Shown piece by piece: positions 32,701 to 43,810 of a DNA stretch of 64,000 bases. The stretch lies in the NCBI RefSeq assembly GCF_024586455.1, contig NC_065921.1, forward strand, positions 74,171,865 through 74,235,864, in the 5' to 3' direction. The notes beneath the pieces are model-generated. The model searched no databases. It was given only the letters and a program-made list of their open reading frames with translations, and was not told the origin of the DNA. The DNA is from Bactrocera neohumeralis. Its lineage: Eukaryota; Arthropoda; Insecta; Diptera; Tephritidae. How positions within the stretch are numbered: position 1 is the first letter of the stretch; the number at the start of each line of letters is the position of its first letter. A program made the translations under genes and the position numbers.

Positions 32701-33980
32701 ATGTGCCCAAAAAATAAGGTGACATTGTATTTATTTTGTAAATTCTTTGTTTATTCTTCCAAATCAATTTCATCCCCTTCAAAGTAATCCCCTCCCGATG
32801 CAATGCACTTATGCCAACGGATTTTCCAATCTTCGAAACACTGGTTGTAGTCACTTTCCGGGATGGCCTTCAGTACCGTCTTCGCTGCGGCTTGAATCGA
32901 TACGATATACGATAGAGGACGTATAAAAATAGTGTCCCCGGAGCGGTCTTTTGAGCTTGGTGAACAGCCAGAAGTCGCACGGCGCCAGATCAGGTGAATA
33001 CGGTGGTTGCGGAACGATATGGGTTGAGTTTTTGGCGAAATGAGCACGAATTACGAGGGCAGTATGGGATGGTGCATTATCGTGGCATAAAAACCAAGAA
33101 TTGTCTTTCCACAATTCCGGCCTTTTTAGGCGGATAGCGTTACGCAAACGACGCATAACGTTCAAATAATATTCTTTGTTTGACCGGTTGGAAGGAATTC
33201 ATAATGCACAACACCACGATAATCGAAGAAAACAGTCAACATGACCTTGATTTTTGAGCGACTTTGGCGCGATTTTTTTGGTCTCGGCTCTCTTTTGGCA
33301 CGATATTTGCTCGATTGATCGGTTGTTTCGGGGTCGTAAGCATAGATCCAAGTCTCATCGCCAGTTATAATGCGTTTCATGACACTTTGGTAGTCGGAAA
33401 GTATCGTTTCACACACTTCAATGCGACGCCTTTTTTCCAAAAAATTCAATGTTTTCGGTACCAGTCGAGATTTGACGCGCTTGAGGCCCAAAACATCCTT
33501 CAAAATGGTATTGGCTGAGCCTTTCGATATGCCAACTTCATCAGCAAGGTCTCTAACTGTTAATCGACGGTTTTTCAACATCAAATCTTTGATTTGTTGA
33601 ACGTGAGCTTCGTCGGTTGAGGTTGATGGTCGCCCTGGACGCTTTTCGTCTTCGACATGTTCACGGCCGGCTTGGAACTCATTATACCACTTGTAAACAT
33701 TTTTTTTTGACATAGCCTCATCACCAAAGGCTTTCTGCACCATCCTCAACGTATCCGCAGCAGAAAATTGATTCCGTAAATAAAATTTAATGCAAACTCT
33801 TTGCTCAACAAATTTCGACATCGCAAAAAACGAAAAACTCACTTTTAGCAGCTCACAAAACGACACGTATCTCAAACACTAATGAATATTTTGACATGAA
33901 ATTTGACATAAATGTGACTGACAGTACTACCAACCTAAAAAAATTCTAAATTCAAATGTCACCTTATTTTTTGGGCACAG
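32701..33980 (-). mobile_element. Full-length mariner (type M2), 1.28 kb
   Basis: Both ends are present and identical over at least 24 bases: TGTGCCCAAAAAATAAGGTG at 32702 and the same inverted up to 33979. The right flank is TA (33981-33982). The left flank is AA, so the duplication is imperfect or mutated. The interior is one mariner transposase in minus orientation covering the whole protein. Length, end identity and protein coverage make it the youngest-looking DNA transposon here. The copies at 3.35 and 62.5 kb are older relatives. Confidence 0.95.
32751..33821 (-). pseudogene. Mariner transposase with two frameshifts
   Basis: Start Met at 33821 (MSKFVEQRVCIKFYLRNQFS). The first helix region is followed by KKNVYKWYNEFQAGREHVEDE, the GRPSTS linker, RRLTVRDLADEVGISKGSAN (second HTH), TGDETWIYAYD (Asp 1), CHDNAPSH (Asp 2), YSPDLAPCDFWLF (Asp 3, 34 residues after Asp 2) and the C-terminus CIASGGDYFEGDE, stop at 32751. 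The enzyme would cut and rejoin DNA at the inverted repeats in the nucleus. There are two breaks. One is a loss of about 7 bases at 33174-33181 after LPTGQT, judged against the relatives at 3.9 and 62.9 kb. The other is extra bases at about 32905-32935. All catalytic residues remain readable. Confidence 0.93.
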
Positions 33981-35130
33981 TAGTATGTTATTCGAGCAGA
34001 TTTGAGTTGCTGTATGTTGCAAGCATTATTCTTGCAAAGTTTCAACTCGATATTATCTCGATTATAACCGCTTATAATCGATTACGTTATACCTACGCTA
34101 CATTTATATTCTCTAATACTTAAGTATGTACTTACTGATTCTACATATTCTTACTTATACTTTTCTACAAGTTATGTAGTTACTATTCTCTCAGTTATTG
34201 TAACGACAATATAATATTACAAAAAGTTCGTGCCACATGCATTGATTCATTCGGCTATCAATAACTATTTATTCGCCATTAAATGAGTGCTTTAAAATAC
34301 GACGCCATGATATCTTTATATTTATAACCCATATTATATTTATGCATGACATGACACATGGCATAGAATATGCAACAAAATACGATTATCTATGCGTTTA
34401 ACAATCATCTAATATGCGCGGAGGTATGCAATCCTTAAGGCATTATGCGGTTGCAGACAACGGCGCATGAGGCCAGCAGGCGGTCTCGCAAGTAAGAGCT
34501 TGGCTTATTTTTAGCACCATGTCTTCCAAGTTTACTGCTCAGCCGGTGGCAGCTGCATGCACATCCTTTGCATTTGTACCGTTACACACATTACATATAA
34601 GCGCATATAACAGAGGAAATCTTCTGTATCACGGCGGCAATAACGGCAGCCGCGCCTGATTGACTGCTTGAATGGCTGACCGATCATGTTGTCACTCAAC
34701 TGTTCGCGGCGAATGCGCTGCTCGGCACTGCCGTTATATATAATTCATTGTTTGAGGTTTTATTGCATGCTTTTACTTTTGACAACTGCATGCAGGATCC
34801 AGGCGCCAGTTCCAGGAAAAGGTTGACACACTGTGACTGTGAGGTTAGCGCTTACTGCCTGCAGCTGTGTGAATCACGGCACTGCATGATTGAGTGCTCG
34901 TAATTTTGTGCATTCGTGCAGTACTTATTGCGTTATTGCAATGAGATGATGTGATACAGTGTTGAAGAATGTTAGGTATTTTTTGAGACTTTGTCGGAAT
35001 GGGGTTATTTTTTGTTTTGTAAATAGCAAAGGGGTCCTTGGGCATATGAATTGATTTTTGAGGCGAAAAATATTTGTAAATTATAATATCACGTTTTTTT
35101 AGTTCAGAAAATTAAGAATATTTTTGTCTG
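33981..35130. other. No gene seen
   Basis: AT-rich intergenic-type DNA with a moderately G+C-rich patch at 34440-34700. No frame above 66 codons and no motif. Confidence 0.45.
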
Positions 35131-35134
35131 CTGA

Positions 35135-35874
35135 CTGAAGTGTTCTCTCAATAAATCCATTGATTGATGCGATGGATGGGAATGACGAGGTCTTTTTGAA
35201 ACCTAATGTCGCCGAAATCTCGAGCTTCAAATACAGCTATCAAATAGTCGGTTATTATAACTCGATAACGATCACCACTGACGGTTACGTTCTCAACGTC
35301 GACCGATAATTCCATCGGCTCACAAGCCACGACAAACCGTTGGTTTTTCTGGACTAAATGCGAGCTCTTGAATTTCTTCAAATTGCTCTGCGTCCCAAAT
35401 GTGGCAATTTTACTTGCTTACATACCTATTGAAATTTGGCTCGACAAAGTTGGATCTTCTTGGAACCTTTCACAAGCCCCTAGAGCTTTAGTTCTTGCAC
35501 AAGCTGTATTTTGTACGCTTTTAATTTAAGATCTCGATGCGCCAAAGTAGTTCCATACGTCAGTCCGAGTTGCAAAGAAAGGCGCCGAATCGACTCTCTA
35601 CGGTCTTCGTGTACACTCTCAGCTACGATTGCTATATTTTCTTCATTGCGTACTGGATGTGGTCTTTCGGTCGCATATTATTCAATAATGAATTCTGGGT
35701 CCCAAGATGAGTGATGGTGTTGCGAATAGTACACTTAGTAGGCCGATTATGTTGATCGTACGCTGAGCAAAACACGCGAAACGCATTCTTTCCAGAAAAT
35801 GAATTTTCGTAATAAAGTAAAACGATTTGTAAGCGTTGTTCTGGCGTAGGTCTTTCCATGATGAAATGCCAAAC
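35135..35874 (-). mobile_element. rosa-like transposon, N-terminus and core
   Basis: The clearest N-terminus of this family starts with Met at 35859: MERPTPEQRLQIVLLYYENS, then GKNAFRVF.SAYDQHNRPTKCTIRN (first helix-turn-helix, to about 35690). After shifts, the core at 35381-35150 reads VTVSGDRYRVIITDYLIAVFEARDFGDIRFQ. The remainder of the catalytic domain and the C-terminus are missing. The open reading extends upstream to 36147 without family similarity, so I choose 35859 as start. Confidence 0.82.
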
Positions 35875-36299
35875 AATTATGAACAAAAATAACATGACAG
35901 CTTGCACGATCTTTATAATTGGATCATCCGTTAGTATATGTTTAGAAATCCAGTTTATGTTTCTGTGGTTACTCCTAGCCTCGTGTTTGGTCTTTGCTTC
36001 AGAACTGATGGAGAAGGAGATGTATCTGTAGTTAGAGAATGTCGTGTGCTTTGCACTCTTCAGATCTCTACAATTGTATCTCTCCTGGTAAAGAACGTTA
36101 TGTGTGGGACGTTTCAGGAAGTAGGTACTATATAGGTAGGACCTCACTTCGATTAGCTTTTTCTAGACTACTTTGTAAGACAAAGTTAAGTATAGAGTCA
36201 CTTGCTTGATTGATATCGGAGCTGCCCGAGATTATATAATGGGCGTTGGCATCAGCGCCAATACCAGCGCCTTTTCCTTATGATGGATTTAGCCTCCGA
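35875..36299. other. No gene seen
   Basis: Unclassified; short frames only. Confidence 0.35.
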
Positions 36300-37300
36300 T
36301 CTTGGAACTCAGAATACAAAGATTATAAGCTCATACTTGACAACCTTTACTGTCACAATTGTAAAGTCGTCTGTGGAAAGACTAAGATCAGTATGGGAAT
36401 ATGGGTTTTGGTCACCAATATCCTCGTTCTTACATTGTTGAAGACGCTCGGAGTAGTGTAATTTTGGGACTTTAGCGCAGCGATTATTTTAAACGACGCT
36501 ATCCATAGTTCCGGGTCTAAAGACATGTAGTCACTATAGGTTTGTACCCTCTGAGTTGGTACCTTCTCCACCACCTGCGGTACAAGTAAAGTCTCCATGA
36601 ACTCTTCCTTTCCGAGATCCTTTTCCACTTCAACTTTCGACAGCGAGTTTGTCGTCGGTGGATAAGGGTTTATTGAGACGAAGATACGTGTTTCCAGTGC
36701 CCATGACATTTTCCCTAACCTTGCGTAGAGAACATCGTCTGCCTCCTCATTGCTCCAAAAGATGAAGCTTTGGCCTCAAATTTTGTTTGAAAATTTCGTC
36801 ACGCACAATATCCTTATGTCACTAGTCGGCATGTTCAGATTCTGCAGTTGAGCTTGGCTTAAGGCACTGTTGGAAAGTTGCTGCGGTCCACCACTTCCAG
36901 TTTTACGATTTCCAATAGGTTCCCTCAGCGAAGTCTACGATTGTGACTCCGCTAAATCTTCCTGCTCAGTCAAATAACGGTAGGGGTGTGTCGACTATCC
37001 TCAAGATCCTCAAGAGATTCCTCTGCACTAGCTCACCGTTCTTGCGACATCCTTTTTAAACATTGTTTTGCAATCTCACTGGCTGCCGCCGCTTCTGTAG
37101 ACGTTGTCGGCTGATCGTCTTCGTACTTAAGGTTCAGCTTAGCGATTATGTTCCTGCACTTTCTCTATGTCCAAGCGCTGCCTCTTTTTAGCGAGAGGCT
37201 ACTCTTTGCGATTCGCAAACGCTGGATCCGATGCACTGCGCTAAGTGTGTGTGGCGAAATTTGCCCTAGCGTTTTCAACTCCTCTCTGGCACAAGCCAAC
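36300..37300 (-). other. Possible LINE ORF1 (DUF4780-like) remnant
   Basis: The region is richer in G+C and reads best on the minus strand. A 118-codon frame (36709-36353) lies downstream of pieces such as GVTIVDFAEGTYWKS (about 36960-36915). This recalls the start of DUF4780 modules, and the region's composition resembles 42.85-43.8 and 46.8-47.4 kb. Similarity is weak and the frame is broken many times. Confidence 0.3.
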
Positions 37301-37304
37301 CGTA

Positions 37305-38300
37305 ACTGTTATATAAGCTGATCGTTCAAAAACAAGATCTTGTATGAAAAACTTTTTTGTTTGACAAGATATCTTTCCGGTATTTGATATATATTGTTAT
37401 CCATGTCATCGCTACAATCTACGAAGAAATTGTTTAGATCGGATCACTATAGCATATAGCTGCCATGCAAGCAGATCGATCAAAGTCAAGTCCTTGTAAG
37501 AAAAACTTCTTTGTATGACAAGATATCTTCACGAAATTTTGCACATATTAATACCCAGCATAACACTATAACCTCTGAACATATTGCTCTAATCGGATTA
37601 CTATAGCATATAGCTGTCATACAAGCTGATCGGTAAAACTCAAGTCCTTGTATGAAAAACTTTTTTGTTTGGCAAAATTTCTTCATAAAATTTGGCACAG
37701 ATTATAACAAAAACTATCGCTACAATTTCTGAAGAAATTGCTTAGATCGGATCACTATAGCATATAGCTGCCCTACAAACTGTTTGATTCTACTCAAGTC
37801 CTTGTATGAAAAACTTTTTTGGTTGGCAAAGTATCTTCCCGAAATTTGACACGAATTATTCCCAAAAGAAGCTGTATATTTTCTGAAGAAATCGTTGAAA
37901 ACCGATCACTATAGCATATAGCTGCCATACAAACTGATCGTTCAAAAACAAGTTCTTGTATGAAAAACTTTTTTGTTTGACAAGACATCTTCACAAAATT
38001 TGGTGCAGCTTATTATAAAGAGTATTACTATAATCTCCGAAGAAATTTTTTAGATTGGACATCTATAGCATATAGCTGCCATACAAGCTGATCGGTAAAA
38101 CTCAAGCCCTTGTATGAAAAACTTTTTTGTTTGGCAAGATTTCTTCACAAAATTTCGGATTATTAAAAAAGTATTTTTGTTTATAACCTCAGAATATATA
38201 GTTCAAATCAGATTACTATAGAATTATATAGTATTAATATGCCATATGTTTGTTCAAAAACAAGTTCTTGTATGAAAAACTTTTTTGTTTGACTTTATCT
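37305..38300 (-). repeat. R154 array without ends, about six units
   Basis: The unit marker 'ctatag' is at 37447, 37601, 37754, 37909, 38063 and 38215 (spacing 154, 153, 155, 154, 152). Neither the 5' hairpin nor the 3' tail is present, so only the tandem core survives. The units form a subtype with 'cttgtatgaaaaactttttt' in place of 'cttgtatggaaaac'. Confidence 0.92.
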
Positions 38301-39410
38301 ATTGCTTTTATTCTAAAATAACACATTCTACTTTCCTTAACCTCAAACTAATATCAACACTAGACACGAGTTTATTAATACACGATTTTAATTGTTTACT
38401 TGGTTAATTTATTTTCAAACCCTTTGCGCTTCCCACGGCTGTACCTACACACAAACCGCATTTAATTAAACATTAAGTGAAACATATCAAGGTAAATCCC
38501 ACACACAGTATGTCATAAACTATCCGCTACTATTTATATACGCTTAAGTATAGGCACTTCACTGCCGCTGCAGTTGATCACAAGGCAGAAAAGTGCATAA
38601 TCATGCCAACACACACCTTTCCTGTGAAAATGATAGTCTACGCGCGCATTTCACAATTTTCACTAGCTGCCAGACTGCCTACTACGTTTATTGTTGATTA
38701 AGATTTTCACAAGCAGCAGAACATTCATTCATTCGTTAAAATAAGAGCGCCCGCATGACATCATCATGTGGCGGCGCAAACACACAAGCGGCGTGTACCC
38801 ACGTGATGCGTAGTACTCATATGACCGTTATATATTTTTTTATCTGTTGTAAATATGTTGCTGTTGGTTGTAATTGTAGTTTTTATTGTGAGTTTGTGTG
38901 TATGGTGATGAAAAAATTACGCTAGGCGACTCATCGCTCGTTTGCTGACTTGTTCATTCAGAAAATTTCCGAAAAAGTATATTTGCAGCGAGCGTTATGC
39001 ATGACGCCACGTATGCCATGCACCCCTACGTAGCTATTTTACGTTACCAAGAGTTGTGCATACAGTTTTTCTCACATACTACTGACCCTATATACCATAG
39101 AGAGTCTGGTTGTACGTGTCGTATGAGTAACCACAAGCAGCGAATTTTCTTGAGTAAAACTTTGGTGTCAACGGCGTTGATTTTGTGTGTGTTCTTCCCC
39201 CTTTTGCCATTACAAACTAAACTTAAATTAGTTTTTTAGTTCTTTTACTCGCTTTCGGTTGAAAAATAAATAAGCAACAACAATTGGGTAACACGCCAAA
39301 GTCAAGCACAACGAAACAAACTCATAGCTGGAAAGTTTGCAAACGTGGGTCGATTGCTTACAACATTTTTTTGGCAATTTTTCAACAAATATTAGCATGC
39401 GCAGCTCTTC

Positions 39411-39443
<33 letters not shown>

Positions 39444-40355
39444 ATTCACTTTGTGCCGCACACGCTATACACTTGCTCCAACCACAACTGCCTTCAGTCC
39501 GTTTTGAACGTCATGCCACTTCCACGCTTTGCTATAACGGTGCTTTAGCACTTCCTGTGCGCAGGCGAGTTGTCCACTCGTTGCATATACAGGTGTATGT
39601 GTGTGTCACTATGCTGAATGAAAAATAAAAATAAAATTGCGCTAAAATCGTTGCTCGTTGTCCACCGTTGTCATCAATGCATGCCCTACTGATCAATGAC
39701 TCAACCATTGTTGGCATTGTTGTAATTGATGTCGTAGTTTGGCGTTAAGCCAAAGCAATTTGCTGCAAGTAGGCAAAATTGTCATTGCTTTGTGATTTTT
39801 CTTACTTTTTCTTCACGTTCACGTTCGTCCATAAGCGGCTTTATAGCGCCCTGCATAGCGGGCATCTCTAAACGGGTGGGTGCTTGACGCACTCACAGAC
39901 ATGCCGTTAGACAGGCAGGCAGACATGCGGCCAAGTGACGTTTCTAGTGGCTCTAGCCAAGCATAAACAGCATGACATTACGCAAGCCACAAAAATCGCA
40001 GTTGACTCGACTCGAAAGTTGTGGCGGCAGTCGGTGGTTGGTGGTCGGCGGTCAGTGGTCAGTTTTATGCGGCGACAGACTCATCAGGCTACAAGGAAGT
40101 CCTGTCGATTTGAAGTTCAATGCGAAATTGGTAATTTTCTTGCGAAGTTGTATGCATACACTGTGGCAAATGATGAGAGAAATTGAGTTATGCGAATTTT
40201 AGAGCATAGAGAAAGATTTTCTGTAATTTGTTATTGTTTAGAGTTGTTGGAAGTAGCAAATGAAGCTTAAGATTTTGAGAGGCAATACTTGCGTATTTTT
40301 GTTCGAATTTTTGTTATCGCTTTAAAGACTTGTTTCGGCCAACAGTTCTCAGAAG
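38301..40355. other. No gene seen; includes (CA)14
   Basis: A clean (CA)14 microsatellite lies at 39411-39438. The rest is non-coding. Frames at 39284-39628 and 39935-40202 contain the microsatellite or simple runs and have no domain. Confidence 0.5.
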
Positions 40356-40357
40356 TT

Positions 40358-40534
40358 CTTTATTGGCGCAGTCGTTCTTCCTTTTTTCAGTGTATCCAAG
40401 TCCTTCTCTATCTGGTCTTTCAAACGGAGTGGAGATCGATCTCTTCTTCTGCTTCCCCAGGCGGGTACTGCGTCGAATACTTTCTGAGCTGGAGTGTTTT
40501 CATCCAATTGGACGACATGATCTAGTCGGCGTAG
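40358..40534 (-). mobile_element. RTE-type LINE, 3' end piece
   Basis: The minus strand matches the LINE 3' terminal coding part (RRLDHVVQLDENTPAQKVFDAVPAWGSRRRDRS, in the 40636-40349 frame) and reaches the 'ccaataaag' terminus at 40358. It abuts a 5' UTR piece of the same LINE in opposite orientation. Confidence 0.82.
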
Positions 40535-40745
40535 CCAAAGAAAGATCTCTGAGCGCCATTCACTTGGAAGTGATTCTTTTATATCTTCACGACTTCTGGT
40601 CTTAGACCAAATATGCTCCGGGTAGCCAAAATACATCCCTTTGAAGGCTAGCTAAAGTGAGAAGGCGGGACATCTCTCTCCAAATTTGTGCGCTGAAGTT
40701 GGGACCCGTCACGTAAAAAAATCGCCGGCAGTTTGTGCAAGAGAC
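40535..40745 (+). mobile_element. RTE-type LINE, 5' UTR piece, inverted
   Basis: The plus strand matches 58857-59070: 'gcgccattcacttggaagtg', 'gactt(c/t)(t/c)ggtctt', 'gggtagccaaaatacatcc' and 'gggacccgtcacgtaaaaa'. Its orientation is opposite to the neighbouring 3' end. Confidence 0.8.
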
Positions 40746-40769
40746 TATGTCCATGTTGGACAAGTGTTT

Positions 40770-41560
40770 CTTGAGTCTACAGTGTCCAATATAAAGCGCG
40801 ACAAAGAGATGGAATTTGTTTTGGAGAAGGCTGATCATATATATTAACATTGCTAGGTGCTCTTAACTCCCCACTCTCGCCTCCATGCAACTTATTTATG
40901 GTGTGAGACACCACCGCAATGTATGGTTCTGGCTTCATCATCCTGGAAGCCACCGCAGAGCGGGCTAGTTCGTCGGCGAGCTCATTTCCGGCTACCCCTT
41001 TATGCCCGGAGCCCAGTTCAGGTGAACACGGTTGCAAACTGATAGGCGGTTTAGCCTTATTTGACTTCATAAGCTTTTAGAGCCGTTTGACTATCGAGAA
41101 TATAGCGATTATCTGGTTGCGATAGTTGCGTTGGGGATTGATTTCTGCACACTGATTTATTGCAAAGACTTCTGCTGGAAAGATGTTCGGAAAACATTCC
41201 ATTGATATGGATAGTTTGGTAGGCATTCCCGCAATGCCTGCTCCAAAGCCTTTCGGTATTTTTGAGTCGTCAGTGTAAGCCTGGATAGTGCTGCCCCTCA
41301 CTAGCGGGTCTAGGGTGTAATCACTTCACTCCGCCTTACTGCCAACAGTAACTTTAAACTTCTTTGTGAAGTGGTGTGGCTACCGCTAAGGACTTCATTT
41401 GCCGATACGTTATTATCTTCCCTTAGCCAAAACCACTCCTATCATGAGCAGCATGCTAGGCTTCGATGCTTGTTTGTTCACTAGAGGCCACGGTGTGAGC
41501 TCCAGCATGAAATCAAGTGCTTCGATTGGGCAAGTGCACATTGCCACTGAAGCGTAGGAG
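40770..41560 (-). mobile_element. RNase H-bearing LINE, 3' part
   Basis: On the minus strand: EALDFMLELTPWPLVNKQASKPS (RT connection, about 41525-41455), then STIQAYTDDSKIPKGFGAGI (RNase H start; usually DGS, here DDS), EVFAINQCAEIN (catalytic Glu region), SNKAKPPISL and GHKGVAGNELADELARSA (final RNase H motif, about 41005-40950). RNase H removes the RNA strand of the RNA:DNA hybrid during reverse transcription. Frame breaks lie near 41310 and 41077. The architecture fits the I/LOA/R1 group of LINEs. A likely 5' partner lies at 42.7-43.8 kb on the same strand. Confidence 0.82.
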
Positions 41561-41584
41561 CCCGAGTTTTTGGATCGATATGTG

Positions 41585-41885
41585 AGAATGGATGTGACAT
41601 GGCTACATCATTTCAATCCACATTCATCCGAGTGGATTGCAGACGATGACTCCCTGAAAATTATGAAAAAACAGTCGGCTGGCAAGGTTATGACGTCTGA
41701 GTTTTGGAATTAGCTTAGAATAATTGTTAGTGACTATATTGATAAAGCAAGCATCATCAGCAGCGACTACTCCATTGCGTTGTTGGATCGCTTGAAGGTC
41801 GAAATCGCTGAAAAACGGCCGCGTTGAAGAAAAAGAAAGTGCTGTTTCACCAATATAATGCACCGAGTCACAAACAGTGGTGTGG
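41585..41885 (+). mobile_element. Mariner catalytic-core fragment
   Basis: The plus strand reads DVTWLHHFNPHSSEWIADDD (Asp 1 region, from about 41591), KKQSAGKVMTSEFW (about 41666-41705), DYSIALLDRLKVEIAEKRPR (about 41766-41825) and KKKVLFHQYNAPSHKQW (about 41835-41882), where Asp 2 is replaced (HQYNAP instead of HQDNAP). Frame shifts lie at 41707 and near 41826. It is truncated before Asp 3. It sits between two pieces of a LINE on the other strand. Confidence 0.85.
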
Positions 41886-42699
41886 CTTTCAGGAAATATT
41901 TTTCAATTTAGTTTCAATGTTATAGAATATTTTAGAGGCCTTAAGTCAATTGAGAAAAGTTACTCAAAATTTACAAAAATTTCTTTCCCTGTAGTTTACT
42001 TCTATCATATGTCATATGCATTTTTTTCTTAAAAAAAAATTGACCATACATAAATAAATAGGGAATCGACACTTCTGTAGCGGAAACGGAAATATGTTTT
42101 ATTACAATGAAACCAAAAGCATGAGAGTTGGCAGCCGGCTAGGCACAAAAACTTTCCATGTAACTGTGGTCAAGAACAGACAGGAAGTTCGTAACGAGTA
42201 CGATTACATACATACAAATGAGTGCATAAAAAAATCCATACATGAAACATACAAAATTGGATGCTTTGGTTATCCCGTTCAGATGACAACGTGACTTATG
42301 AATATTTCATTTATCAGACAATAGAAATCGCAATTTTTCACGCACATCCAACGGAAGGAGTAAATTGATTAAAAATGTCTGGAACCCACTGGGCGAAAGA
42401 CAATGTCAATGCCAAGTGCAAAGACATAACTTAGAATAATGCGATATTAATAAATTTAACGGCATAAACATTTTAAAGATAGTTCTCTAACGAAAACGGA
42501 AAGTAATACATTGATTCTACTCATTAAGAATCGCACCAATACTTAGTAGGTAAGGAAAGGGTTTATAGAGTGTTAAAAGAACATACTTGATTTAGAAAAT
42601 GTATTATCAGAAGTGTAGTGAACTGTCAAACCAGTTGTTAAAGTAAAAACTTTTATTTAAAATGCTTTGAAGAATAAAGCAAGCGAATGCCACTGGAAT
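41886..42699. other. No gene seen; AT-rich
   Basis: Runs of A and T and short frames (for example 42094-42294) without motif. Confidence 0.45.
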
Positions 42700-42850
42700 A
42701 ACTTTTGAAAATCCTGCAGATCTGTTTCCCAGCCCTCCCAATTGCTTCTCTATAACGGTATAAGACGACTGATGCCTTCACCACTCTCTCTCTTCGATAT
42801 TTGGCTTCCATGAGAGCTTCTTATCAAGGATAAGCCCAAGTTGAAGGCGG
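42700..42850 (-). mobile_element. LINE reverse transcriptase thumb fragment
   Basis: The minus strand reads LGLILDKKLSWKPNIEER (allowing a shift) and YRYREAIGRAGKQ. This corresponds to LGLILDRKLSWRPNVAEKV in the LINE at 61.16 kb. It is joined directly to the DUF4780-like ORF at 42850; the polymerase palm that should lie between them is deleted. Confidence 0.65.
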
Positions 42851-43810
42851 AATCGTCAGTCGACGATCTGCCCAAACGCTTGCTGCGTCTGAAAGGTACG
42901 AATCCACTTCAATGCTCCTTCTGTACCTTTCGCTCCTGAAGGCTGTTGGACATCCGCTCGGGTATCGGCCTCAAAATCAAATCTGATGTCACCCTTTGCG
43001 ACGAAGAGAGAATCAGCACCTGCCGATATTGTTCTTCGGTGCACTCGAGCCTCATCACTCTTCAGTCAAGAGTTGGAAGACGCGGATTGCAGTATCGCCA
43101 CATCTCTTCTATCTTTTCAGAGCTGGAGCCTTCTGAAGTAAGCCAAAGGTGAGGGTGAGGACCCATTATATCCACTTTGGGCAAAGCATCTAGTCTACTT
43201 CTCTTCCAGATCCCCCCAACTGCTTCCTTATATAGGGACACTGATCGTTCGCAGGCACACATGACCAGCTTGTGAATGCTGTCATTTTGCAATCTCACAA
43301 TTTGGAGGTGGCTCGGAGTTTCCCTTAATCACATTCATGAAAACCGCAGATATAGCCGCCGTGATCCGCTTCCACTGCTCGTGGAAAATGGTTCCATTGT
43401 ACCTGCTACGAGAACACACCCCCAATGTTATTGAGCCAGCCTGATTAGTGATTTCGCTGAACTTTCGTGCTACTTCCGTGCGAGGCTTCTTACCGAGAGA
43501 GGACTCTTTCTCACGCGATGTCGCTTAAACGTAGGTTGGAACTCCCTCGATCCCACTGATGCGCTGTCATTGCTGCCGCTAAGTACCCTTCTATCCAAAC
43601 AAGATCACTTGAGTTTCAGTTTTATGTATAGTCTGCATGCCACCGTAGATAACTACTATCTTTGCTGCCACGCCACTTAAACTTTCTTGTCGTCGGCTCC
43701 TGCTTTCTTTCCGGGCTGTCAGCATTGCCTGTGGTCCCGAACTTACCATAAACCTAGCGGAAGTTCTTCTGCTGGTACTGGCTATTCCACCACATACCTC
43801 ATCCATAACT
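42851..43810 (-). pseudogene. DUF4780-like LINE first ORF, broken
   Basis: The minus strand from 43806: MDEVCGGIASTSRRTSARFM and then basic/Ser-rich sequence. It continues through SSLGKKPRTEVARKFSEI (about 43500-43450), HLWLTSEGSSSEKIEEMWRYCNPRLPT (43165-43070) and ADVQQPSGAKGTEGALKWI (about 42965-42905). The W-L-T-S-E...EEMWRYCN-LPT pattern is what I know as DUF4780, a domain of unknown function in insect proteins, many of them repeat-associated. At least four frame breaks. The sister copy at 46.8-47.4 kb shares 'ADVQQP(T/S)GAKGTE'. Confidence 0.65.

Noticed and set aside
33264..33518. Plus-strand frame of 84 codons
   Set aside because: Shadow of the mariner transposase on the opposite strand.
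39284..39628. 114-codon frame with (HT)n
   Set aside because: Its core is the (CA)14 microsatellite; no other features.
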